From contig CM043868.1 in assembly GCA_023846275.1 (NCBI GenBank), forward strand, positions 9,753,653 through 9,817,652: a stretch of DNA of 64,000 nt, written 5' to 3'. The notes below the pieces were generated by a model that was not told where the DNA came from, searched no databases, and was given only the letters and a program-made list of their open reading frames with translations. Positions within the stretch are counted from its first letter, which is position 1, and each line of letters begins with the position of its first letter. The translations under genes and the position numbers were made by a program. Positions 1 to 10,854 of this stretch are shown here, piece after piece. This stretch comes from Vanilla planifolia. Lineage: Eukaryota; Streptophyta; Magnoliopsida; Asparagales; Orchidaceae.

Positions 1-1675
1 CATTGGATTTAGCTAGCTTCTATTTTCTTTGAATTCCACATCTAAGAAATATCTCTGTCGTGTATTGCTTTACTCTGAAAGGAAGAGCTCTATTTCTCTC
101 TTTTCATGTTTGATCTTTAGGTGTCTACATGATTTCTATCCCAATTTTTCCTCTTTAACATATATTGCATCAGCACTACACAATGCCCAAAACACCTAAC
201 TCAAATAACCACTAGCACAACATTGATATGTATACTACCAATAATAATATTGGAATATAATAAACCTACACTCCATCCCCTTAGATTGCACAAGTTGGCT
301 CAAGATTATCAATTTATGAACTCCCCCCCTCCCCTGAACTTACATACCACGAAATTCTTTGATATTAAAAATTCAAATCCATGTAACTTTTCAAATATGG
401 TTGCACCTTTATAGAATTTCCCATCTTAAAAAATTATTACACCTATGGAACTACAAAAGCATATCTTCATTATGAATAACTACTAACCCAAGAAACAATA
501 TCCTCAATTACAATCTAAGCCATTCAACAACATAAGCATGAGAAATTAAGATAGATTGGAAACAAAATGCCTCAATCACCCCTAGCAAACAATACGAGTG
601 TCTCTTTTATCAACGCTACTCCAACCTTCACATTCAAGTGCTAGTTTCAACAACCATGCATAATGCATGCCACTCCACCACTTAGCATCTCATTACCTTA
701 AATGCAATGAAACTTTGTGGGTCAACATCAACTCATAAAACATGCTTATCCGTGTCAGGGTCCTATAGAACTTACAATTAAACTTGAGAGGCAAACACCT
801 GGTACCTTCACCTAGAAAGCAAAATTGAGCAACTCGACAAAGATATCTAGCTTATACACCCGTTTTGTGCCTAAAGAACTTTTTGCAATGTCGGTTAAAA
901 CAAGCATAAATGTAAAACAAAAGGGAATACAAATAGCTGATTCCATTTATTAGGGCTAAGCCTTGTTGCATACATGTAAAATAATAAGGTATTTTAGCAT
1001 ACATAAAAAATAATGGGTAGAGATAATAAATATGTGAGTAAAAAAAAACAATACTTCTGCATTAAAAAAAGAGGATGCAATGCATTTATCTGGCAGACAT
1101 GACAAGAAAGTTGCTCAAGAGCAATCCAATCGCGCCTCAAACAGAATAAACTCATAAAAGAAGAGTAAAAAGGATGGAATTAAGAGATAGAGTATTTGAA
1201 TAAATAATCTGAATAATTTATCTTAAAACTTCACTCTAGTAGGCTAAAATTTCCTCCTATCACCAAAGAAAACCTCTAAAATAACCAAATTACAGCAAGT
1301 AAGAGACAAGGGAATACAGAAAAAAAAAAAAAAAAGAATATTTACAACCCTACTCTAATGTTCCAAACCCTAGAAGAGAAAATTGTCTCCCTAGTGCCAA
1401 AACTTTCTCAAATCTCTAACGACGTTGTAAGCATAGCACAACACAGAACAATAAATAGCCCTTCTAGCAATTCCCTTCTTACCATGACCACCACAGACGA
1501 CTAAAAACGTGATAGTAATAACCAGAACCAAAACAGACGCTAAAACAAGCGTATCGACCCACATGAATCAAGCCAAAAAAAACTATAAGATGCACCGAAT
1601 GATGATCGTCAAAGAACTAAGTAGAGAAAAGGGGAAAAAACAAGAAAAATACAAGGTTAAGTTTGTTTTTCTTAC
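1..1675 (-). other. Probable first intron of a host gene, open at the left edge
   Basis: Read on the minus strand, this follows the GTAAG splice donor at 1675-1671. I found no convincing second exon in either frame sense, so the intron probably runs past the window edge and is at least 1.67 kb long. The stretch is AT-rich, has an A-run at about 1320-1335, and carries a second AAACCCTAG motif near 1365. Long first introns close to the start codon are common in plant housekeeping genes. The call depends wholly on the exon 1 call beside it. Confidence 0.4.
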
Positions 1676-1692
1676 CCCCTTGATCCGTACAT
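1676..1692 (-). CDS. First coding exon (MYGSRG...) of a probable host gene
   Basis: On the minus strand an ATG at 1692 opens the codons for M-Y-G-S-R and two bases of a glycine codon, then a good donor (GG|GTAAGA) begins. Only 17 coding bases are in the window, so the product cannot be proven. From memory of the family, plant RNA-binding proteins of the hnRNP F/H type start with MYGSRGAM and have an intron in that sixth codon, so such a protein is my best guess. Upstream sequence fits a plant leader: it has normal composition unlike the AT-rich flank, a telo-box, and a TATA-like element at the right distance. I see no downstream exon. Alternatives are another gene with a short first exon, or a pseudogene. 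Confidence 0.45.
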
Positions 1693-1830
1693 GATCACTG
1701 CTCTTCTCCTACTTGAATTCGCAGGAAACTTATGATTACCAGCCGAGCCTGCACAAAAGATATTGAGGATAGGAAATCGCACCCAAGCTTCAGCAAACCC
1801 TAGTGCTAGTTTGTTTTGTGCCGTAAGGTA
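1693..1830 (-). other. Putative 5' UTR of the gene at the left edge
   Basis: About 135 bases of mixed composition lie between the candidate start codon and the TATA-like element, flanked on the upstream side by DNA that is over 80% AT. The start of transcription near 1830 is inferred only from the spacing to the TATA-like box. There is no upstream in-frame coding extension that I recognise. Confidence 0.4.
1795..1802. promoter_or_regulatory. Telo-box (AAACCCTA) in the 5' leader
   Basis: AAACCCTA reads on the plus strand (TAGGGTTT on the gene strand). Telo-boxes near the transcription start are a known feature of plant genes for ribosomal proteins, translation factors and other growth-linked RNA-related genes. 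This agrees with, but does not prove, an RNA-binding protein gene. Confidence 0.45.
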
Positions 1831-1858
1831 ATCTACTACGACAGTTTTTTACCTTTTT

Positions 1859-1868
1859 TTTTAAATAG
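1859..1868 (-). promoter_or_regulatory. TATA-like element CTATTTAAAA
   Basis: The minus-strand motif CTATTTAAAA sits about 30 bases upstream of the inferred transcription start and 170 bases upstream of the candidate ATG. In such AT-rich DNA a chance match is likely, so it is supported mainly by position. Confidence 0.3.
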
Positions 1869-1879
1869 ATTTTAAGGTT

Positions 1880-4800
1880 TTTTTTTATATTTTCGTATTG
1901 CAAGCTAGGTTATAAACGTTTTGATTTTTGTTTCAATGCCTAAACGAGAATACCAATATTTAACCACTTTACCAGATTTGGATTATAATTTTGATTAATT
2001 TTTTTCAAATTATTAATTTTAAATTATATTTAGCTTTATGTTTAAAAATTAGAATAATTATATTCCAATATTATAATATATCTTTATGTAGTAATATAAC
2101 ATTTGAATTAATATTATGAATAATTTAATATAACATTTTCTATTAATTTTTAAGAATAAAATAAAATTTTAATTTTAAAAAGTAAAAGACAGAAATACTT
2201 ACTTGAAATTAAACTCAACACTTCCTAAAAGATGAAAAAGTTTATTTACATAAATATTTTACATTAATTTTCTTAAAAAATAGCTTTAAAATTAAAACCT
2301 TTATTTATAAAAAAAACAAAAAAAAAATAATTAATGAAAACAAAAGAAAAATACTTTAATAAATTTATATTATTTTTTCTTAAAACTTTTTAAAACTAAA
2401 AGTATTTGATTATTTAAAAAACTATTATTATAAAAGTGACATAAAAAAACCAATAGTTTAAGTTTAAAAATTAGCATTTTTTTAATATTTTTTAGTAAAA
2501 GAAGAGAATAACAATTATAAAATGTGTGAAAAAGTTTTTTATGCAAAATCCAAATTTTGGTAAAAAAAATATGAAACATTTCTTATAATTGATATATTTT
2601 AAAAACAATTATAGAACTAATAGAATTGTTTCTTTGTTTATTTAAAATAACGTTATTTAAATATTTTGAGTATTAGATTTAATAGTATCTTTAAGTAATA
2701 TTATTACAAATAATAAATTTATCATTAAAAATGGTAAATAAAAGTCACTTAAGTTTTTATAACTATAATCAATTAAGTTTATATAGTATATGGATTTTTT
2801 ATCATCTTGATATAAAAAAAATAAGAATATGAACATATTCAATAAATGTTGAGTATTAAAAGAAAATCAATAATTTTTAATAACAATCTTTTTTAGAAAT
2901 TATTGACATTTAAATTTCAAAATTATCTAAGTATCACTTGATAAAATTTCTCTTTTTAAAATTTTTTGTTTATTTACTTTTAAAAATAAACATCATTAAA
3001 AAAATCTAACTTATTTTTTAATAATTTATGATTTAGTTAAATGTTTTTAAATATTATTATTAAATGAAATTTTGCATTAAGAATTATAATCTTTTGATAC
3101 CTTGTTCTATCATGAATGTTGCAAGTGATAAGATAGATGATGGTGATGTAAAACAACAATAGTAAATTGAAGGTGGGCATTGGCAATCAAAGTTAATATT
3201 AATCTATGATGCTCGGTTAATTAACTATTTTATGTAAAACAAGTATATTATTTAAGCTAAGACGATTCCCATAAAGTCTTCAGCAAACTTAACCATAGTC
3301 TAATAACTTGAATATACCTAAATTTCATAACATTGGTTATATATTATAGATAGTCTACAAGTCAAACCAAGAAAAAAAAAAGTTTGCAATTAGATAATAA
3401 AACTGAATGATTGAGAATTAAACTATATCTTTGTTGATTCCATTCCATATGACAAATAATATCAATTGAGTCAAAGATTATAAACATTTTATCCCTTTAA
3501 TAATTAACAAACTCAATGCATTAGAAGCATAATAATTTAATGCATTTTCTTTAATAGATTAATAATTAATTACATTAGTTTTTATGCAAGAAACATGAGA
3601 AGAATGAACTCACCTTTATTCATTTATTTAAATTCCTTATAAGACATGATGTCAACACCTTATACAAGAGGGAGAAATCAGACATCAAAGGGCGACATGT
3701 ATGTCAATAAGAAAAAGAAAAGAGAGAAATAGAAATAGAATAAAAAAAAGAGAGATTTTTTTATTCTTATAACAAAGATAAAGAAAAAGGATTAACAAAA
3801 AATTTGGTTTTACTTAATACTTAATTAAAGAATAATAAATATTTTATACATTCTTTTAAAATGATTTTTCTTCTTACTTATAGAGGTTTTTCATGATAAA
3901 TATTATCTCTTAACTTACAATGTGTGTATTCTAGATTATTATAAATAATTATTATTTTTAGTTCTATATACTCAAACAATGTTTTAAGATTTTATGTCAA
4001 TTGTTTTTACACTCTTGTTAATGGCTCAAAGAAACACTTCAAGTTTTTATGTAGTTTCTATCACAACACTAATAGAGTGATCAATTTCAAAATAAAAACT
4101 TATAGTAGAATGTCAATTATGGCCATTAATAAAGAAATGTTTATGCAAATCATATCAAATGCAAAAGTTGGAAAATGCGATGCAAGAACTTCAAGATGAG
4201 CATGGTCTTTTTTTTACAAATTTAACCTATATATAGAATTGATGATTCACACCTTTAGTATAATAAACTTTAATACATGCTGCTCATTCACTAATGTTGA
4301 GAAATTGTTAGCTTAAGAACAAACTAATATTTCTATGCTACTCATTTTAGTCAAAGTAATTTTCTAAAAATGTTATGTTTATTGATTAAATATTATTATA
4401 TTAGTATTATTTTGAGAAGTACAATGTGTGTGAAGGGTTTCAAGTTCTTAAATAAACTTTAAATTTTATTTGAGTACATTATTAAAAAGAGATTTCTAAG
4501 AGGAGTCCCATGGTGATAAGATTGTAATTTTTAAAAGTATATATAATTAATTATGATTTTTAAAAAAATATAAAATATAATTTGGTGAATTGTTAAGTAC
4601 AAATCAATAATTTGATGATTCAATTATTCACCACAAAGGAATAAGATAAGAAATAAATAAGATAAGTAGGAAAGAAGAAAGGCATTTTAGTAAATGAGGG
4701 AGACAATAATGAAGAGAAGAGAAGAAAAGAGAAAAGGAAGAAGAACAATAAGGAATGAATATGATTTGTTAATTATAAGGGAATTGATCTAGAAAAAGCT

Positions 4801-5720
4801 TTGGAATAGTCTTAAATAGGAAAGAACTTGCTATTATTGCTATTAGGTATTATTGAAATTAATGGAGGGAGAAAGTTTTGCTATAAAGAGCTACTACATA
4901 GAAGGAAGCAAAGTAGAGTTTAAGGAAAAAAGTGAGTTTATTTTAATTAATTCCTTGGTTTTGTGGAGAGTGTGTTAAAGTTTTAGCTATTGTATGCATT
5001 AAAATAGAGATGGTGTGTTTTTTCTTGAGTTTCATTCACTTGAAGTGAAAATCAAGTTAATTTTAATCTTTTCACTTTTGCTTAGATGGGATTGTACCTT
5101 ATGATTAGACCTAATGTATTATACCATTAGAGTTAAGTCAATTTAAGAAGAGAGAGCTTACTATTCATTGAGTTGAGTATATAATATACTTGAACTAAAT
5201 GTAAAGCCAACATATTATACGATTAAGTGATGAAGGTAGATAAGATAAGAAGGTATGGTTGGTCTGGGTCAGATGTATTGGGTTAGTATTATATTTAATT
5301 AGTTAAATCTTAAATATTTAACATGTTATTCTAATGGACTTGTTTAGTATGAATCATATATAATTTCTAATGAACAAACTATGCACCTTAAAAGATGATA
5401 AATTAATGGTCTTTAAAATACCTTGGAGTGTTCGGCAAGTTCTAATGATTGAAGAGATATGCACCAAGCTTTGATAAGTTTTTTAGAATATTAACTTGTT
5501 AATTTTAAAGACACTTTTATCTTATATCAATCTCAAATCATATTCAATCATCTCCTTGATTTAGTAAATAAATAGGATTCAATTTTTGAATATGCTATCT
5601 TTTTCTGATAAATTTCATCCTTGTTAAAATTTTATGAAAGCTTGTTTATAAAACCTTAATTAAATAAAAATATTAATTCTATTAAATCTTTAATAATTAA
5701 AAGAAAAAATTTCTCACCAT
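1880..5720. other. AT-rich intergenic DNA, no gene recognised
   Basis: The first 1.2 kb is extremely AT-rich, with many A and T runs. Short open frames here are low-complexity chance frames rich in Lys, Asn, Phe and Leu. A purine-rich stretch lies near 4640-4760, followed by CTATAAAGAGC near 4880, which could be a remnant of an LTR promoter. I recognise no protein domain, RNA gene or clear terminal repeat. Confidence 0.5.
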
Positions 5721-6950
5721 ATCCTAATTTGCAAAGCACTCGACCCAACTAAGCTCTATCAGGTAAGCACTCGTAAGCCTCAGGTCAGTAAAATTAGGTC
5801 AAGCCCATTTGGGTTGATAGTAAATCCTGAATCAGATTGGGGTAAAGCATTGGATAGGACTAGACATCACTCAAAATTATACATATGCGTGACCTATAAA
5901 CATGTATATTATAAGTATGCTAAGGGTATGAATTTTGAGCATACAAAGGGGAGCGAGCCCCACTTTAGCTTTGCATAACACCTTTGTGTGAATTCATATA
6001 AACTTCAAATACTCTTTTCCCATAATATGGGTCTAAAGCCTTGTGTCTATCTACATCTAAAACTGACAGTGCTCAACACTGTCTGATCGCACATTTTCGT
6101 GATGGCATGATGAAGATATCCCTCGCTCTTTAGAACTATGATCTTAATAAATCCAACCATCAATTTGATGAGCTGATCAGATGGTTATTACTTCATCAAC
6201 TATAACTGATTGATCCATTAGATGGTTTTGATCTCACCTGACTTCATCAGATGGCTATCTTTATTTCTATCCTTTGATATAATCTATCCTTGATCTGATA
6301 GCCCAGATCTCTCCTATTTGAATCCTATAGTTACAATCTAATCATGATTTTATCATTATTAAATCAAACGATCTAGATCTTATTTGAAATGCTCGAATGG
6401 CCAAGATCAAATCCATCTTAATCCGACCATCCAGCTCATCTACTTATTCAGCATTAGATCTAATGGTCAACACACCTACGTTCAAATCCAACTGCCCTGG
6501 CTCATCTCGATTAATGGCTAATTACTTAGCAATTGTGTTAGATATTTCAAAAAACTATTTTAACATACTTTTTAAGTTGTTTGGCTTTATCTTTTTAAAT
6601 ATTTGTCTACACTTTCTAATTATTATAATCAAAAAAAAATTTCTATAAATAGCTAACCATTATAAATGAAAAATTTAATAAAAATGAATCAATATTTGAG
6701 ATCTCAAAAAAGTATTGTTCCATATTCTACTGGCATAAATTCTACTAGTAGCAACTACGACTTCTCATTCTCAAATAGTCAAAATTTTTCAACTGAGTCT
6801 TGCACATCTAATCTTTCAAATTCTTGTTTTTTTTTCTTGAATTTAAGTTCATTGTACCTTGTTATATTAATCAATAAATATAAGAAGTTGTATAACTTTA
6901 TCAAAATTTTTCTATCTTGTATTTTTTTCTCTTAGGTTGGGTAGCTTGAT
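5720..6950 (+). other. LTR-like or promoter-like stretch
   Basis: Composition rises above the flanks. The hexamer AGATGG recurs (three times between 6175 and 6260), around variants of a GATC..ATGG phrase, and a clean TATAAATAG box lies at 6644-6652. Transcribed leaders of plant LTR elements look like this, but I could not find paired TG..CA ends or a target-site duplication. The 83- and 89-codon open frames here have no recognisable domain and are not called as genes. Confidence 0.3.
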
Positions 6951-7744
6951 ATTTATGAAAGCCCAAGTTTGATTTGATCTCTTATTAAAATTGAGTTAAG
7001 GTTCAGCTCGCAAAATCTTGGGTTTTAGTTGAACCTATAAAAGGTAGTAGGTAGTAAGTTAGAGGTGAATTGTAAAGAAAAACCTTAAGTTGTAATATTT
7101 TGTTAATGATGCTTTTCCTAACTTCAGCTGGGAGATAACGTAGATTCTAATTTGAATCAAATCACTTAAAAAATTTAGTATCTCATTTCAATTTTTTTCT
7201 CTATTTTTTTAATCATATTAAAGATAATATAAACATATAATCAAGATTTTCTATAAACATAAAATTATTTTTAAGAAACAAAAACAATAAAAATTATCTT
7301 TAAAACCTGCAATTCACTCCGTCTTGTGAATTTTGCACACTAGATTTTACTTCAAGATGGGTTATGAGGAATGTATAATATAATGGGATCATTGTACAAG
7401 GTCAAGGAGGTTTAAGAAAAGTACTATTGGGATGGTTTATTTTAGTAAGAAAGAATTTATAGTATAATAGAGTCATAATATAAAATGATATGCAAAAACT
7501 TATATTTAACTCATTGATAACTGAGAAATAGTTAGGTTCAAGTAATATATCCATACAAGAACCTACCCAAGATGCTATAGGTTTTGAATTTAAAAGCCTA
7601 GGATCATCGAGTAAATAAAAACTCTCATAATCTTAAGAAATTCACTAATCTTTGACACAAGAAATCTTAAACCTAAAGAAAAAGTAGTTTAACAACCCAT
7701 ACCTAAAATACTTATATTAGTGATAAAGTGATAAGGTACACATA
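6950..7744. other. Intergenic DNA, nothing recognised
   Basis: Moderately AT-rich sequence between the LTR-like stretch and the solo LTR. No coding similarity, tandem repeat or RNA gene stood out. Confidence 0.4.
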
Positions 7745-7749
7745 CAAGT
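7745..7749 (+). repeat. Target-site duplication, left copy (CAAGT)
   Basis: CAAGT directly precedes the TG end of the solo LTR and is identical to the five bases directly after its CA end. A 5-bp duplication is the standard footprint of an LTR-retrotransposon integrase. Confidence 0.85.
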
Positions 7750-9031
7750 TGTTATACCCGGTAAAAATTATATGTTTAATCCTTAATAATTAAATTGTGG
7801 CTTGGATGATTTCAGATCGACAGTAGGATGAGCCAGGAGCTCAATTGGAGGCTATTGGAATTTCTGAAATTTTCTGGGGATTTTTCGGAGCATCGAGGAA
7901 ATTTTTAAGTAATTTTCCCTGTTTAATTGGATTTATTGGATTTTTGGAAATTCGAAAATCTAGTTAAATCGGTCTATTAGATTTTTTAAACCGGAATTTG
8001 GTTTTTACCGCGCGTGAACCGGACCGGAGCGGTTCAGCGAAGGCGGGGTACGGTTCGCCGAGTGCGTTTGCGCGTGCGGTTGGATAAGCCACGGATAAGC
8101 GGATCGGACGGACGAGATCAGCGGTGGAGATTAACCGGCTGATCGGGTTTAAGCGGCGTTATTAGAAGGTCAACCGGCGCTTAATGGGTTCTTAACGGGT
8201 TATTACCGGTTTAAGCTGGGTATTTAACCTGATTTGTTCGGCTGTTAGGGTTTCGAGCGGTGGCCGGAGACGAGGTGTTCGCGGCGAACGGCGATACTTT
8301 CCGGCAGCCTATCAAGGGGCTTTTTGTACCTGGAGGTTCGCGGGACCGAGGAGAATCGATTGGTACCGGTTTCGTTCGGCGAGGAGCAGCGGTTGGTCAC
8401 GTGCGAGCTTCACCGTCGCCGGAGAAGAAAGGTAGGAAATTCAAATTTTAAATTAGTTATTTAGCAAATTAAAATATGGATTATTTTGCAAATAGCTACC
8501 GGAGCATGCGAATTGTGGTTTTTAGAATTGATTAATGCAAATTATTGATTTTAGCATTTTAGGGTTTTTCTTCGGAAAATTATAATCGCCGAATTTGGAA
8601 ATTTTACCAAGCATGTGTTGATTCGATTATGTGCTTTAGTCATGTTAAGATAGTATCAAATGCTGAAATTTGTTTAATTTCATAGATTGTTAAAATTGGG
8701 GATCGGATGAAACTGTGGCGGAAATTTTGATTGAACCTTAGAAATTAGTGGCAATTAATGAAACATTAGGATAGTATGAACATTGGATTTTGTTTCTCTT
8801 TGATCTCGGTCGCCGGAAATCGACGGGGGAAACGGAATTTTCCCGGAGGAATCGTCGGCTAGAGTTTCGCGGGCGCAGGGCGGAGGAAGGAGATGGATTA
8901 GATTAATTTCGGTTTAGTTAATTAAGTAATTGTAATTATTCAATATTTATTAATAATTTAAATGTTAAACGTCGGCTGAAAATTTGATTTAATTATTCGG
9001 CCGGTGGGTTCTCGGTTCAGCGCGAAGGCCC

Positions 9032-9204
9032 GAACCGGCAGCGAAAACCCGGTTCAGCGGGATTCGGCGCGGACGAACGGCGCGAAAGCCGAACCGGCAG
9101 CGAAAACCGGTTCAGCGGGATTCAGCGCGGACGAATGGCGCGAAAGCCGAACCGGCAGCGAAAACCTGGTTCAATGGGATTCGGCGCGGACGAATGGGCG
9201 GAGG
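9032..9204 (+). repeat. 58-59 bp GC-rich tandem repeat inside the solo LTR
   Basis: Three copies start at 9032, 9091 and 9149, each opening GAACCGGCAGCGAAAACC and running through GGTTCAGCGGGATTC and GCGCGGACGAA. A partial copy precedes them. The copies differ by a few bases and one-base indels. Two periods add up to 117 bases, a multiple of three, which keeps a chance frame open with the repeated peptide TGSEN; this is not evidence for a protein. Confidence 0.85.
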
Positions 9205-9734
9205 AAAATTAATTCGGAAATTAATCCGAATTTTCGGAAAATGGATATATGTGAATTTAAATTTTAATTCGGAAATTTATTCCGAATTTCGGAAAATTGA
9301 GAAAGGGCAGAATTTGATTTTTTTGGAATTTGAAAAAAATGCAGTAATTAGAATTTCAGGATTTTAAATTCTGAAAAAAATTCAAAAAAAGAGAAATTGG
9401 GATTTGAGTGATCTCGAAAATTCTGGAGATCCGTATGTAGAGAAAAATTTCCTGAAGTAGGGAAAAATGTTGTCAGTGATGACAGTACAGTTGAAACAGT
9501 CAGACAGAGGTATGGTATATGGATGCTACCAAAACAGTCAGTAACTGTTACAGTTGTGTTGCTTGGACGGCAATGGCATGGATTGAGTCAGTTTACTCAA
9601 TGTTGGCATATTTCACGGATTGGCATAATGGACCGGACTACTATAGACCCTATATGATGTTTTAGGGTAGTTGTGGTAGGTAACTGTGCGGTTCAGACTT
9701 AGCTTCCACAATATACATGTGACTGGTAGGCGCC

Positions 9735-10010
9735 ATGCGTGTTTCGAGTGGGCGTATCCCACTGGCATGCTACCTGGAACCCCAGGCTAGGTTGTGATGC
9801 GTGTTTCGAGATGGGCAATCCCACTGGCATGCTTTGCCTAGGCGCCATGCGTGTTTCGAGATGGGCAATCCCACTGGCATGCTACATAGACGCTGCGGTG
9901 TCGGGTGCTAGGCGTTATGATGCGTGTTTCGAGATGGGCGTATCCCACTGGCATGCTTTGCCTAAGCGCCATGCATGTTTCGAGATGGGCGATCCCACTG
10001 GCATGCTACC
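9735..10010 (+). repeat. Five-copy tandem array with alternating spacing inside the solo LTR
   Basis: A core of about 40 bases, ATGCGTGTTTCGAGATGGGC followed by ATCCCACTGGCATGCT, begins at 9735, 9797, 9847, 9920 and 9971. Spacings are 62, 50, 73 and 51 bases, so shorter and longer linkers alternate, as in a dimeric higher-order array. Cores are near-identical and still hold intact CpG sites. Such arrays are common in long LTRs. Confidence 0.85.
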
Positions 10011-10849
10011 TAGAAGCCCAGAGGAGAGCTACTCTGGTGTGACTGTGGTTGGTCGGAGTCTGGAACTGAGAGTGCCTTTCCACCATACATTGTTATGCTG
10101 TATTCCTATACTCTTGCTATTATCCTTCTCTTGCATGTGAGTTTTTACTAGCTGTCTTTCCTACTGGGCGTAGCTCATTCCTTTATTATCTATGTTTTTC
10201 CAGCGGCTCGGCAGACTTGACGCCACCCAGATTAGGTGGGATCGTGGTCAGCAGGTTAGTGGAGGATATCTAATCTGTGATTTCTGAGACATTTTGGTTA
10301 GTGTGATTGATGCTATTGGATGTATTCAATGAGACTATTATTCTTATGTCAGGTATTGTGTGAGGATGAATCTGACTTATGTATCTGGTTGGATGTTGCA
10401 CTTGTTGGACTTAGATCTTATTCTTGTGATGTAGTTTCCATTCACTGTCTTACTTATTGTTTTGGTGCTATAGTGTGTGGAGTGCTATATTCTGTGGATG
10501 TTATATATTTTTGTTTTGATGGTGAGGTCATTACATGACTATGGAACTTACCGTGGGGGTTCAGACTTCTATTAGATCGGTTCTCCTATCGGTATGAGAT
10601 AGGAGTATTGGGTCTAGTAGGAGTAACATTGCGCGAGTCCATCTGTTAATTCAGGAGTCATGAATCCTGAGTTGACGGTGTACCCGGGAGATGGGATCCA
10701 CATTGTTAAGGAAAGTAGGTGTGTAATGATGTGTTATATCCTATGTTTTTCGTAGGCTACTCAGGTTGGTATGGGACGATCTGAGCTGTCTATATGTAAA
10801 AAAAAAAAATGTATGCCAAAAATCAGCCTAGGAAAAATGGTGTGTAACA

Positions 10850-10854
10850 CAAGT
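10850..10854 (+). repeat. Target-site duplication, right copy (CAAGT)
   Basis: Exact match to the left copy, directly after the CA terminus of the solo LTR. Confidence 0.85.

Larger units (their letters stand above)
7750..10849 (+). mobile_element. 3.1-kb solo LTR, probably of a Ty3/gypsy chromovirus (Tekay/Del-like)
   Basis: The element starts TGTTATACCCGG and ends GTGTAACA, so its tips form an imperfect inverted repeat (TGTTATAC versus TGTTACAC). CAAGT flanks both ends exactly. No gag, pol, primer-binding site or second LTR lies inside, so this is a solo LTR left by recombination between two LTRs. A length of about 3 kb and a TGTTATACCC start are typical of Tekay/Del chromoviruses; that family call is inference from memory. 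The body from about 7980 to 9250 is rich in GC and CpG, unlike the decayed surroundings, and holds two tandem arrays. An A-run at about 10799 lies near the 3' end. Open frames inside are by-products of the repeats. Confidence 0.85.

Noticed and set aside
2370-2842. Minus-strand frames of 61-69 codons in AT-rich DNA
   Set aside because: Low-complexity Phe, Leu, Ile, Lys and Asn content, with no domain.
6644-6652. TATAAATAG as promoter of the short frames at 6,666-6,935
   Set aside because: The frame has no domain and low-complexity Ser/Asn/Phe content; an LTR promoter is at least as likely.
8260-8451. 63-codon frame MAGDEVF in the CpG-rich core
   Set aside because: High-GC DNA keeps frames open by chance, and it lies inside the LTR. 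No family recognised.
9004-9267. 87-codon frame with repeated TGSEN
   Set aside because: Product of the 58-59 bp minisatellite; no domain, no start context.
9739-10140. 133-codon open frame inside the solo LTR
   Set aside because: Its peptide is a translation of the tandem array (repeated CFEMG and PTGML). Spacings are not multiples of three and it lies wholly inside an LTR.
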